64,000 nt of DNA from positions 1-64,000 of the forward strand of contig CAZHCA010000001.1 in assembly GCA_964530825.1 (NCBI GenBank). Reading direction: 5' to 3'. The number at the start of each line of letters is the position of its first letter. Positions within the stretch are counted from its first letter, which is position 1. Position numbers and translations under genes: made by a program. Below are positions 1 to 9,012 of the stretch, piece by piece. The notes below the pieces were generated by a model. It was not told the DNA's origin. It was given only the letters and a program-made list of their open reading frames with translations, and did not search any database. This stretch comes from CAZHCA01 sp964530825 (lineage in GTDB: Bacteria > Bacteroidota > Bacteroidia > Chitinophagales > Saprospiraceae).

Positions 1-23
1 GTTTTGACCCAAGTTAATAATTT

Positions 24-62
24 CCCCTCAGTATTGAGGGGGGTAAATAGTTACCCTTTTTT
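24..62 (+). terminator. Two consecutive stem-loops followed by a T run
   Basis: A perfect 7-bp stem (CCCCTCA, loop GTAT, TGAGGGG) at 24-41 is followed directly by a second stem (GGGTAA/TTACCC, 41-56) and six T residues. This is the shape of a rho-independent terminator on the plus strand. It probably ends a gene lying before the window. It lies about 65 bases before the likely ATG of the CHAT gene, so a leader attenuator is a less likely alternative. Confidence 0.55.
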
Positions 63-127
63 AGCCTATCAACTTCTAGTCGCTACCAATTTAATTGCAT
101 TATGTAAATAAAAACTTCCATGCTTTT

Positions 128-3100
128 ATGAAGAATAAAAAACCAGGAATACATGAGGCCATTAATAAGATCTCTTCTTATTCATCCTTGGGACTATTCA
201 ATGATTTCAAGGATTATATCGAAAATCTAGCACCTACAATAAGGAAACACCCAAAAGCAGCCTTGGCCATTACTCGATGCTTTCTTCGTCAGGGAGATAT
301 TATGGCGTCAGAACAGGCCCTGGCGGCTACTGATGTCAACCAGTGCTCTCCGGGAGACCTTCTCCTGCAGGAATTGGAATCGGCCAGCCTCGGAATCTTT
401 AAAGACCTCAAAATAAACGAGGCTTTAAGGCGGGCTGAGACTGCCCTAACAAATGCCACCAAAGCAGAGGTAGCACCAGAATATCTGGTGGAAGCTCGTC
501 GCATACAAACCAGGATCTTTTTTATTGGGACTACTTACTTTGAAATCCCTCAATACATTTCTCATCAGACCTACCTTGATCTTCCAGAAATAGCCATGGA
601 ATTGGAGCAACTTGGGAAGTTTGATGAAGCCCTATCTACCTGGTTGACCTATGCCAGCCGGTCTGAATTAGCAACCCTTACAAAGATCCAGGTTTCATTT
701 TCAGATAAAGCCCAGGCCTGGTACAGGCTTGACGCCTTAGCGGAGTTCCTTTTGATCAAGGCTGCAAAAATGATCGATGCTCATATTGACAGGAGGGAGA
801 TCGCTCAAGTTTTGGATAAGGCGAATGCAATATACCTGGACATTTCTCACGGGTATGGTACCCTAGAGGCCGAAAGAATCAGAACCCGGCTGAACCTTGA
901 TTACGAAGGAACCCCTCCAGAAGAATGGAAATCCTGTTTGGATGGTTTTCAAAATGCTGGATACTATCGAGGGGTGATCAATACCCTGATGGACCTTTCT
1001 CAATATGCCCTTCAAACCGGGGCCTTATCTTCCTCGAAAAAGTACAGGGATCGTTTATTAAGCCTTTCTGAAGAAGTAGGAATGGGAATGGTTCAGGACA
1101 ACTTCCGGTTCGGCCGGGTGGATCTGTTGATGAGGCAATTTCGGCACGGGGATGCCATTGAACTCTGTGAAGCGGCTTTGTCAGAGGAGTTACCCAGGTT
1201 TACCCATGCGATGTATGAACAAATGTTGGCATCGGCCCACTCCTTTTTAAACAATGCTGCGAATGCTTTGGAGTATGGTGGACGGGCTATCCGGGGTTTT
1301 GAACAAGTAGGGGCTGAGGATTCCGCGTCCGATGCAGTATTAAAACATGCTGCCGATCTCAATGCTTTTCGAGATGATACTTTTTGGGACAGGGCCTTGA
1401 AGATGCTGAAAGAATGGGTGAATAAAGACCAAGCCAGGGAGGATATCTCTGCAAAAGTAGGTAAGAAAGAATTAATAGCGCAAATACATATTCAGCGCTA
1501 TTTATATTCTGCTACCTTGAAAGGCAGGGATACTCTCTTGGACGAAGCCGAAAAGGAGATTATTTCCGCCGAGGAAGAAGCGTCCAAACTAAAAGGCTTC
1601 GAAAGGGCCAAATCATTGGCTAATCTCCAACAATTAAGAGGCCAGCTAACCCAACTTCGAGATGACTGGGAAGGAGTATACCATGCCTGGAAAACAGCCA
1701 TGGACTTGTATCAGGAAGCTGGACTTGGAATGGAAATCGCCAATTGTCAATATATGCTAGGCGTGCTTCATTTAAACCGGGCCAATCAGCAACTTCAACC
1801 CAACTTCGGAATTTCTGAAAGACATCTCCAAGATGCCATTGGTTATTACCAGAACTCCGGTATGCGCTCCCAGGCTATGGATGCCAGGTACATGAAGGCT
1901 CTTTTGTATACAAATACTTCCTTTCAAATGCAGGATCAAGACATCAAGGATCAGCTACTGGATGCCGCCATGGAACTACTTATCCATGCAGAGTCTGATG
2001 CTGATGCTATCCGGAGGGACTTTGATGCAGGTATGGGTGTTCTGGCGGTAAGGAAAGGAAAAATGGCGAGTGTTGGCAACAGCCACCGTATTTATGAACT
2101 TGGATCGGATATCCTTTTTCGATTAAAACCAGACCCAATCCATGCCTGGCACTGGATACAGCGAGCCAAATCCCGAAACCTATCCGATATTCTCGGTATG
2201 AGTACTCTTCCTCCGGCCCGCATATTAAAGGAATTGGAAGGCTTTCCAAAGTCCTTGGCACTCGTGGAGGAGGAGCAAGCATTGAACGCCAGGATTAGGA
2301 TCGCTGAGCCAACTGCCAAAGTTAAACTGAAAGAGAAACGGGATCAGTTGCAACAAAAAATGGCATCTGATCCTCATCTGGAGCCCTACCTGGATGTGAG
2401 GTTGGGGAAAGCTGTGGAAGGACAAGATGCCCTTGACATGATGGCCCCCTTAACGGAAAACGGTCGTACCTGGGCCTGCATTGATTGGTCGATCGTCAAG
2501 GATAGATTATATTTGACAGTACTGCGTTCCAACGGGGATGTTCATCTTTCTCCCCTTCAAATAGGCCTTAAGGAACTACAGGACCGTTTATTCTTTGATT
2601 TTGATCCCAGCCACGTACGATCCAGCCTAATGGATACTCCGGGGATATTAAGGCAATACGATGAATTAATTCGCCCTTTGGTCGAGTTGACTGTTCCGGA
2701 GGAATTGCTGGTTTTTTCCCCAATGGGCCCGATTCATGCCTTGCCATTACATGCGCTGGATCTGAATGGTACGACATTGATAGAACGGAACCCAATCATT
2801 TATGCCTCAGGCCTTTCAATCTTGAGGCATTGTATTTCAAGAGGTGGAGAAGAAATAAACAAGGACAGTGTTTCGATTTTGGGCGATCCCTCGGCAGATC
2901 GGGAATCGGCGGACGAACTGGTAATTCAGCTAGGGAAGCTTTTCAATTCAAAACCCCTTCGCCAAAAGGAGGTCAATCGGAAGAATTTTCTGGAAGCTGT
3001 AAAAGAAGTTGATATTTTTCATTTCCAAGGACATGCTCTACACAATAGAATGCAACCCTTGGATTCTTATTTGAAACTTTCGGATTGCAAAATGACGGCT

Positions 3101-3436
3101 TCCCAGGTTTTTGACCTGATCGGACTAAAGGCTGAGTTGGTTACGCTAGCTGCCTGTGAAAGTGGTGCCAATGCTATTGAACCGGGCGACGAACCCATGG
3201 GACTAATTCCTGCCTTCCTTTACGCTGGAGCTCAGTCGGTCTTAGCTACTTTGTGGAAAGTGAATCAAAGATCGGCTGCCAGGGTCATGTCCAGGTTCTA
3301 CCAATCCTTAAAGGGAGGGAAATGTCCTTTGGCAAAAGCAATGGCTCTCAGGGAGGCCATTCTAGAAACAAAAAAGGAGGCTAAGTTTCAAAGCCCTTAT
3401 CACTGGGCTCCCTTTGTGCTGCATGGCAAATGGTAA
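128..3436 (+). CDS. TPR-repeat protein with C-terminal CHAT (caspase-like) domain
   Basis: The first ~750 residues are helical and tetratricopeptide-like. The C-terminal third is a CHAT domain, the caspase-related peptidase fold found in separase-like bacterial proteins. The catalytic pair is visible: His969 in HFQGHA and Cys1010 in LAACESG, numbered from the ATG at 128. The conserved tail is also present (GLIPAFLYAGA, VLATLWKV, HWAPFVLHG). The frame is open back to a TTG at 95, but the ATG at 128 is the more natural start. There is no signal peptide, so it should be cytoplasmic. CHAT-TPR proteins cleave a partner protein, often in defence or programmed cell death. The 241-aa gene starting 22 bases downstream is the obvious candidate partner, but this is inference. 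Confidence 0.85.
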   Translation: MKNKKPGIHEAINKISSYSSLGLFNDFKDYIENLAPTIRKHPKAALAITRCFLRQGDIMASEQALAATDVNQCSPGDLLLQELESASLGIFKDLKINEALRRAETALTNATKAEVAPEYLVEARRIQTRIFFIGTTYFEIPQYISHQTYLDLPEIAMELEQLGKFDEALSTWLTYASRSELATLTKIQVSFSDKAQAWYRLDALAEFLLIKAAKMIDAHIDRREIAQVLDKANAIYLDISHGYGTLEAERIRTRLNLDYEGTPPEEWKSCLDGFQNAGYYRGVINTLMDLSQYALQTGALSSSKKYRDRLLSLSEEVGMGMVQDNFRFGRVDLLMRQFRHGDAIELCEAALSEELPRFTHAMYEQMLASAHSFLNNAANALEYGGRAIRGFEQVGAEDSASDAVLKHAADLNAFRDDTFWDRALKMLKEWVNKDQAREDISAKVGKKELIAQIHIQRYLYSATLKGRDTLLDEAEKEIISAEEEASKLKGFERAKSLANLQQLRGQLTQLRDDWEGVYHAWKTAMDLYQEAGLGMEIANCQYMLGVLHLNRANQQLQPNFGISERHLQDAIGYYQNSGMRSQAMDARYMKALLYTNTSFQMQDQDIKDQLLDAAMELLIHAESDADAIRRDFDAGMGVLAVRKGKMASVGNSHRIYELGSDILFRLKPDPIHAWHWIQRAKSRNLSDILGMSTLPPARILKELEGFPKSLALVEEEQALNARIRIAEPTAKVKLKEKRDQLQQKMASDPHLEPYLDVRLGKAVEGQDALDMMAPLTENGRTWACIDWSIVKDRLYLTVLRSNGDVHLSPLQIGLKELQDRLFFDFDPSHVRSSLMDTPGILRQYDELIRPLVELTVPEELLVFSPMGPIHALPLHALDLNGTTLIERNPIIYASGLSILRHCISRGGEEINKDSVSILGDPSADRESADELVIQLGKLFNSKPLRQKEVNRKNFLEAVKEVDIFHFQGHALHNRMQPLDSYLKLSDCKMTASQVFDLIGLKAELVTLAACESGANAIEPGDEPMGLIPAFLYAGAQSVLATLWKVNQRSAARVMSRFYQSLKGGKCPLAKAMALREAILETKKEAKFQSPYHWAPFVLHGKW

Positions 3437-3458
3437 CTGATATTATACTTCAAACATT

Positions 3459-4184
3459 ATGAAAAATACTAACCTTATTTTGATCGATTCCCCTCTTGCA
3501 CCGGACCCACTAGCAGATGAAGAAATGTCAGGTGAAGTAGAGGCAATAGCCGACGAAGACCTGAAAGGAAGTCGACTTTTGTTGGTATTGCGCACCGTTG
3601 ATGCTTTGGATCAGGACGGAATGCCTGGAGGTGTGGTAAAATTTGCCTGCAGCTTTCAGCCTGCTCCAGGAACCCGTTTTGTCTCCGCACAACTGCGCCT
3701 ACTGTTAAGTTCCCCGACTGACTTAAAGATTACAGACCTGGCTCCCAGGGTGATTAATGACCAAAATCCGGTTGAATTTACCCTGAATCGGAAAGGTGCT
3801 TTGGGGATAAAGGATCTTCCTGTCGCACTTGACCCAAGCGTAGAGTTAGAATGGGGGAAGAAGTACTCGAGATATTATTGCCAAGTCCATGGTACGGGAG
3901 ATGGTACCAATCTGGCCCGGTGGGTGTTTCAAGAAAACCCGCAGATCAAGGATGGTCTTGGACGTGAACAGGATCTTGCTCTTACTTTTCCGGTTACGGG
4001 CAAAGTATCTGGAAAGGCAATGGTCAGCGCCAAGCTTGTGCGAAAAGGAATAGCTGGAAAGTTGGATTCTATTCGGGAGCTCATTCTACGGGAAAAGCCG
4101 GAAGAAAGGAGCTATCCTTTCGGGTTTGAAATTCCTAAAGCCCCTTCTAAAGATGGCTTGAGAGGCTTTTTCAGGTTTGATTAA
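3459..4184 (+). CDS. Unrecognised 241-aa protein paired with the CHAT protein
   Basis: I do not recognise this family. It starts 22 bases after the CHAT stop codon on the same strand and is almost certainly co-transcribed with it. There is no signal peptide or membrane segment. The first ~35 residues are acidic and probably disordered. Residues ~38-190 alternate hydrophobic and polar residues in a beta-rich pattern (for example RLLLVLRTVD, VKFACSFQP, RFVSAQLRLLL). The tail, residues ~190-241, is basic and ends in RGFFRFD. Possible roles are substrate, regulator or effector of the CHAT peptidase. The sequence alone does not distinguish them. Confidence 0.7.
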   Translation: MKNTNLILIDSPLAPDPLADEEMSGEVEAIADEDLKGSRLLLVLRTVDALDQDGMPGGVVKFACSFQPAPGTRFVSAQLRLLLSSPTDLKITDLAPRVINDQNPVEFTLNRKGALGIKDLPVALDPSVELEWGKKYSRYYCQVHGTGDGTNLARWVFQENPQIKDGLGREQDLALTFPVTGKVSGKAMVSAKLVRKGIAGKLDSIRELILREKPEERSYPFGFEIPKAPSKDGLRGFFRFD

Positions 4185-4794
4185 TTGGCGATCATTGTTT
4201 CTGTTAGATTTCAGATAATCAGTATCTTACGAAGTGATAATTCTTCGAAAATGGAAACTTTTCTTAGGCGATATTTCCTCTTCGGTCAGCACACCAAAGA
4301 CTTTGCGAAACGGTTCCGATTGGCCGCCATGGATGTGTAAGCTTACACAACATGGAACATCTTCGTTTCCTTCAATTGCACCAGATAGGAATTGAAACTC
4401 GCTTACCGGCTGCTCCGATGCGGCATTCCGGCGGAGTGGTGACTTGGAGAAGCTAGGTACGACAAAAAAAGGATCGTAATCGGCAGCGCATAGCGTTCAG
4501 CCCTGATTTTTCCCCGCAAGCCCTATCACCGCTTGGTGAAAGATTACCGGCTCCAGGGAAATGAGCTGAACAATCCCCTGGCCGATGCCAAACTGACCCG
4601 GGACTTCATCGCCCGGCTGCAGGCTTATCTGGACGAGGGCTACCGGCTGGAGCAGATCCTCGCTCGATATATCGTGGTATGGAAAGACAAGGAAACCGGA
4701 GAGGCATTCCGGGTAGTGTTGCCGGAGTTGCAGCTGAGAGCGGCGATTAAGGAAAGAAGCCAGGCAGCGACGTAGCTTTACCCCCCAAACCGTA
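4185..4794. other. Gene-poor stretch with possible decayed coding remnants
   Basis: No intact gene is recognised here. A 30-codon reading frame from the ATG at 4251 (starting METFLRRYF) runs into a stop. A second coding-like stretch of about 93 codons (4494-4775, open frame, no convincing ATG) encodes a charged helical peptide containing LADAKLTRDFIARLQ and ending in ERSQAAT. The codon choice of the second stretch looks protein-like and GC-rich compared with the AT-rich first part. It may be the end of a broken gene. I cannot name its parent. Confidence 0.35.
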
Positions 4795-5709
4795 TTATTT
4801 TTGTTTCCGGTATTCAGTCGGACTAATACCGGTTTTTTTCTTGAAAAGGTTACTAAAGTAATGGGGATATTCAAATCCTAAAGAATGGGCAATCTCCTTT
4901 ATGGACTCATCCGTTCCCAGTAAACGATCCTTAGCCATTCCCAACAGATGATAGTGAATGTGGTCTTGGGTACTTTTACCCGTTTCCTTTCGAAGCAGGT
5001 CGCTCAGATAGTTGGGAGACAAGCTTACGTATTCGGCACATTGCAATACGGTTGGGAGGCCTTCTTCCTGTAATCTACTTGAACTGAAATAATCAGAAAG
5101 GTACTCATGGATCGCATCCACGACCGCCTTATTGTATTTTTCCCGGGTCACAAATTGACGGTCGTAGTAACGGATGCAGTGATTCAGCAGCAATTCGATG
5201 CCTGAGGTCAGCACATTTTTAGTATGCCTGTCAATCGGGCGATCAACTTCTTTTTTGATGGAATCAACGATCATGCTGAGGCTGTGTTTTTCGTCTTCCG
5301 ATAAGTGTAGTGCCTCATTGGAATCGTATTTCCAAAAGGAATATGCACTTATTTTTGAGGACAGAGGGGTTCCGTGGATTAGATCAGGATGAAAAAAGAG
5401 CCCCCAATTGTACGTACATCTGTCGAAATGTGCGTTTTCAAAGGCCCCAATTTGATCAGGTGCCGAGAAAAATAAACTGCCTTCCTGAAAGTCCAGGCGA
5501 TTTCTGCCGTATAGTATGCTCCCTTTTTCCAGCTGCTTAAGGGTGACGCCATAAAAGGCCGAAGAGACTTTGACTTGGTCAACAGAAGATACGACGCTTT
5601 GATCGAGGTTCGAAAAATCTACTACGCTGACCAGGGGATGCTTAGGAGGGGGCTCCTTCATTACATCATGGAGTATACTTATACTTTCAATTCGGAAGAC
5701 ATTATTCAT
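4795..5709 (-). CDS. AraC-family transcriptional regulator
   Basis: A 304-residue protein with a cupin-like N-terminal sensing region (residues ~1-180) and a C-terminal pair of helix-turn-helix motifs (~205-304). The HTH part shows the AraC hallmarks: YVSLSPNYLSDLLRKETG for the first helix pair, and ALGFEYPHYFSNLFKKKTG-like sequence ending in GISPTEYRKQ for the second. The effector is unknown. It is the last of five minus-strand genes. The four before it encode three hydrolases and an SDR oxidoreductase, so it probably regulates that group. The gap to the upstream gene is 115 bases, so it may have its own promoter. Confidence 0.9.
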   Translation of the reverse strand: MNNVFRIESISILHDVMKEPPPKHPLVSVVDFSNLDQSVVSSVDQVKVSSAFYGVTLKQLEKGSILYGRNRLDFQEGSLFFSAPDQIGAFENAHFDRCTYNWGLFFHPDLIHGTPLSSKISAYSFWKYDSNEALHLSEDEKHSLSMIVDSIKKEVDRPIDRHTKNVLTSGIELLLNHCIRYYDRQFVTREKYNKAVVDAIHEYLSDYFSSSRLQEEGLPTVLQCAEYVSLSPNYLSDLLRKETGKSTQDHIHYHLLGMAKDRLLGTDESIKEIAHSLGFEYPHYFSNLFKKKTGISPTEYRKQK

Positions 5710-5824
5710 GCTTGCGTAGGTTTGTTGGAAGCCATCCCAAAACCATTTTGGGTAGGAGGAGGAGACCTGCCTGCCGACAAAGGCAGTGTTGGCTTCTACT
5801 ATCGTTTTCCATATAGATAGCGTC

Positions 5825-7054
5825 TTACTGTTTTACTATTTTTTGAACGTCAAACGAGTTGCCGCTAGTTGTCATTGCTCTCACAAAGTACAAACCAGCA
5901 GGCAAATTGGATATATCTACGGTAAGAAGGGTTTTATTTGGATAGATGGTTCGTTGTAGTTGGCCGGTTGCGCTGAAAATATCAATCTGTGTACCCATTG
6001 CCTCCCTTATGGTGAACTGATCGGTTACGGGGTTCGGATAAATTTGCAGGGAATGCTCTTGTGCCCCTGGCTCATTTAACCCGACGATGGTGGTAGAGCA
6101 ATCGGCAGGTATTTCTTCCGTGAGATAATTACTTGTACAAGCATTACAAAAAAGACTTTTAAAAAAACAAGCGGTTCTTCTCATTCTATAGTCTCGCGGA
6201 TAGGGACAATGCCCGCCTTCAGGATCTACGTTAAGTTCGGAACATACGCCATTGTCTACTAATTTTTCGTGAATAAACCTCGAGCCGGCCAGTCCTTCGT
6301 CTGAAGAATCAATGGGTGCTAAATGATCGAACTCGCCATGAAACATGATCATCGGTACCATATCGGATGGCTCTATGGCTATTTCACCAGTAGCACCACA
6401 ATCACTCTGCACGGCTTTAATATCAAAGTTATGTTCTAATTCATTGCCAGAAGAGTTTAAGGGCCCCCACTTATCTGTAATTCCAGGGACGGTAGATTCC
6501 CACGCTGATTCATCGGCAAAAACACAATTTAAAGCTGTTGCGGCGCCTGCACTTCTTCCTTCAATAAATATCCAATTGGTATCAATTCCGTACTTGTCGG
6601 CATGTTCTACAATAAATCTCAAGGCTGCAAAAGCATCTTGTTGAGCGCGATAAGCAGCTGCATATAGTCCATCCGCTGGATTATTTTCATCCCATCCCAA
6701 GCGATAATTTATGGCGGCCGTTACGAAGCCTCTTTGTGTCATCAATCTACTTGCTATCCTTTTTCCCTCTTTGCTGTTATCGGTGAAACCACCGCCATGG
6801 ATCATTAATATAAAGGGGCGTTTGCTGAAGGTCTCGTTAGCTCCGGAGGGATATCGAATATCCATTAGTAAATCCTGTGGATTACCCTGATAATCGTTGG
6901 CACTGCCGTAAACGAGATCGGTGACTGTGATGATTTCGCGGTTACTAAAATATTGTTCTTCGGTAAAGCGGTTATCCGCCGTACAGTATTGTGCCTCAGC
7001 ACCGACGGAAAACGACAGGAGGAGCACAATTGATATGCACGCGATGTTTTTCAT
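5825..7054 (-). CDS. Secreted alpha/beta-hydrolase (esterase) with T9SS type A sorting domain
   Basis: The ATG at 7054 gives 409 aa. The open frame extends three codons further to a TTG, which I did not choose. An N-terminal signal peptide ends near GAEAQ. The catalytic region has an HGGG oxyanion motif (residues ~86-89), a GRSAG nucleophile elbow (Ser168) and plausible Asp (FHGEFDHL) and His (GGHCPYP). The last ~80 residues are a type A C-terminal sorting domain (LQIYPNPVTDQFTI, LPAGLYFV, VQKIVKQ). The protein should therefore cross the outer membrane by type IX secretion. The fold resembles carboxylesterases and PHB-depolymerase-like enzymes. The substrate cannot be read from the sequence. 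Confidence 0.85.
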   Translation of the reverse strand: MKNIACISIVLLLSFSVGAEAQYCTADNRFTEEQYFSNREIITVTDLVYGSANDYQGNPQDLLMDIRYPSGANETFSKRPFILMIHGGGFTDNSKEGKRIASRLMTQRGFVTAAINYRLGWDENNPADGLYAAAYRAQQDAFAALRFIVEHADKYGIDTNWIFIEGRSAGAATALNCVFADESAWESTVPGITDKWGPLNSSGNELEHNFDIKAVQSDCGATGEIAIEPSDMVPMIMFHGEFDHLAPIDSSDEGLAGSRFIHEKLVDNGVCSELNVDPEGGHCPYPRDYRMRRTACFFKSLFCNACTSNYLTEEIPADCSTTIVGLNEPGAQEHSLQIYPNPVTDQFTIREAMGTQIDIFSATGQLQRTIYPNKTLLTVDISNLPAGLYFVRAMTTSGNSFDVQKIVKQ

Positions 7055-7136
7055 AAATTCCAAATGCTTTTTCGCAAGTATCGTAGCGCTTACCTATGAC
7101 TTTAATGTTATTTTCCTTTCAGCTGCGGATGCTACC

Positions 7137-8090
7137 CTAAACAAGGTGGAATTTTCGCTTCAGCGCATCCACCATCAGGTTATTGATGGTTTGGGAAATT
7201 TTGGCCGTCGGCACAAAGCTTTCCCCACCGTGTGGTACGCCGGGTGCCACGTATAATTCTGTGGGCACCCCATCTTGCATGAGTTTTTGTGCGTAGGCAA
7301 TGGCTTCGTCGCGGAAGAGCTCCACGGCACTCACGTACACAAATGTTGGCGGCAAACCACTTAAATCGGTAGCTCTTGCTGGGCTTTGTAGTGGTGTAGC
7401 TTCCTTCCCGTAGTCTTTACCAAGATAGGCTTTCCAGCCAAAAAAAGAGTCCTCTCGGTCCCAACCCAAGTATCCTGACATATGCCCCGATGGCGTATCA
7501 TGTGTATTATCCAACATCGGGCATTGCAAAATCTGATAGGCGATATCCACCCCTTTTCGCTCGCGATTCAGCAATACGGTCCGGGCGGTCATTCCCCCAC
7601 CGGCACTGCCGCCGCCGATGGCTATTTTGCTTTTGTCGATACCCAGTTCTTCGGCGTGTTGAGCGGTCCATACCAATCCGGCGTAGCAATCCTCCATGCC
7701 TTCCGGATGCTGGTGTTCCGGCGCGAGCTTGTATTCCACGGAAACCAGTGTACACTGTAAATGATTGATGAAATGCGTTGCGACCAGGTCTTCCCTGGCG
7801 GTGCCTGTTATATTCCCACCGCCGTGTATCCAGTAAATACCGATACCGGAGTGCTGACTCCTATCTTTGGGCCGGTAAATGAACAGGCGAAGGTCTCTTC
7901 CCTCAGAATGCACTACTTTCTCCTCCATCGCGATGGTATCACTTTCGAAGGGAATAGCTTCGATCTGTTTGACCATTTCCCGTAAGGAGAGGTAGTTTTG
8001 TTTTGCTGGTTCATTCAGCATTTGGGGCGGGAGTAGCTTCATCCCCTCTGTCATCTCGGGATCTATTAATTTTAAGATTTTTTCTTTCAT
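7137..8090 (-). CDS. Alpha/beta-hydrolase, hormone-sensitive-lipase-type esterase
   Basis: A 317-aa cytoplasmic esterase of the HSL (family IV) type. It has the HGGG oxyanion motif at residues 89-92, the nucleophile elbow GGGSAGGG with Ser162, and a late His in APGVPHGG. There is no signal peptide. It lies 82 bases before the secreted esterase on the same strand and 73 bases after the SDR gene, in a row of probable co-regulated genes. Members hydrolyse short acyl esters. The true substrate is unknown. Confidence 0.88.
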   Translation of the reverse strand: MKEKILKLIDPEMTEGMKLLPPQMLNEPAKQNYLSLREMVKQIEAIPFESDTIAMEEKVVHSEGRDLRLFIYRPKDRSQHSGIGIYWIHGGGNITGTAREDLVATHFINHLQCTLVSVEYKLAPEHQHPEGMEDCYAGLVWTAQHAEELGIDKSKIAIGGGSAGGGMTARTVLLNRERKGVDIAYQILQCPMLDNTHDTPSGHMSGYLGWDREDSFFGWKAYLGKDYGKEATPLQSPARATDLSGLPPTFVYVSAVELFRDEAIAYAQKLMQDGVPTELYVAPGVPHGGESFVPTAKISQTINNLMVDALKRKFHLV

Positions 8091-8163
8091 TTAAAATTTG
8101 TTTTGTGTGAAAATTACTTGCGCAACTTGTATTTGCGCTGGAAAATGAAACCCCTGTCCGATC

Positions 8164-8994
8164 CTATTTTATCGATTGCCCAGGTAATACTCTATCTATC
8201 AGCGCATAGCCGAACCACTTTTTTAGAAACTTCCCTAGCTTGGCATCGCCATTAGGTGCATATCTTCTTTTTGGAGAACTGCTTTGTGCTGCATGTAACA
8301 CGGCTTTGGCAATCGTATCAGGGGAAGCGCCATTGTCAACCCCCTTACCCCATTTTTCCCTGAACGTTTTTATCTGATCTCCGTAGGCTTCGGCATTGGG
8401 GTGTTTTTCACATTTATCCAGGTAAGGAAAACTGGCATTGTCGATATCCGTATTGATGTAGCCGGGCTCAATGAGTGATACGTGGATGCCAAAATCCTTC
8501 ACCTCCATCCGCAAGCCGTCTGCGACACCTTGCTGTGCGTGCTTGGTAGATGGGTACCACGCCATGCCGGCAGAGCCTATATGTCCTGCAATGGAAGAGG
8601 TAATAATGATCCTACCCGATCTTTGTTTCCGCATGTGCGGCAGCACAGCGGTAAAAGCTCTGGCATTGCCCAGTACATTGACATCGAATTGATATCGGAC
8701 ATCTTCAATATCCTGCAACTCTACCGGGCCTAACAGACAAAAGCCAGCGTTGGCAAAGAGCACATCAATGCGACCATTCTCCCTGATGATCGTATCTACC
8801 ACGTTTTGAACATCCTCCTCCCTGGTGACATCACAAGGCATAGCTACTGCTCCTGATTTCTCCAAATCTTTCATCAAGTGGGTTCTTCTGGCAGTGGCAT
8901 AGACTTTAAAGCCATTTGCTAATAACATTTTTGCGGAAGCATGACCAATACCGGTAGAGGCCCCCGTAATGAACACTGTTTTTTGATTAGCCAT
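8164..8994 (-). CDS. Short-chain dehydrogenase/reductase (SDR)
   Basis: A 276-aa classical SDR. The Rossmann nucleotide-binding motif TGASTGIG is at residues 10-17, NAG is at ~82-84, and the catalytic set is Ser133/134, Tyr147 and Lys151 (YPSTK). The Arg-rich VYATARR stretch after beta-2 suggests NADP(H) preference. The gene starts 18 bases after the upstream hydrolase stop codon, so the two are very likely co-transcribed. The substrate is unknown. Neighbouring esterases suggest a role in processing alcohols or ketones released from esters. Confidence 0.9.
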   Translation of the reverse strand: MANQKTVFITGASTGIGHASAKMLLANGFKVYATARRTHLMKDLEKSGAVAMPCDVTREEDVQNVVDTIIRENGRIDVLFANAGFCLLGPVELQDIEDVRYQFDVNVLGNARAFTAVLPHMRKQRSGRIIITSSIAGHIGSAGMAWYPSTKHAQQGVADGLRMEVKDFGIHVSLIEPGYINTDIDNASFPYLDKCEKHPNAEAYGDQIKTFREKWGKGVDNGASPDTIAKAVLHAAQSSSPKRRYAPNGDAKLGKFLKKWFGYALIDRVLPGQSIK

Positions 8995-9012
8995 ATTTCT
9001 ACCTTACCTTTT

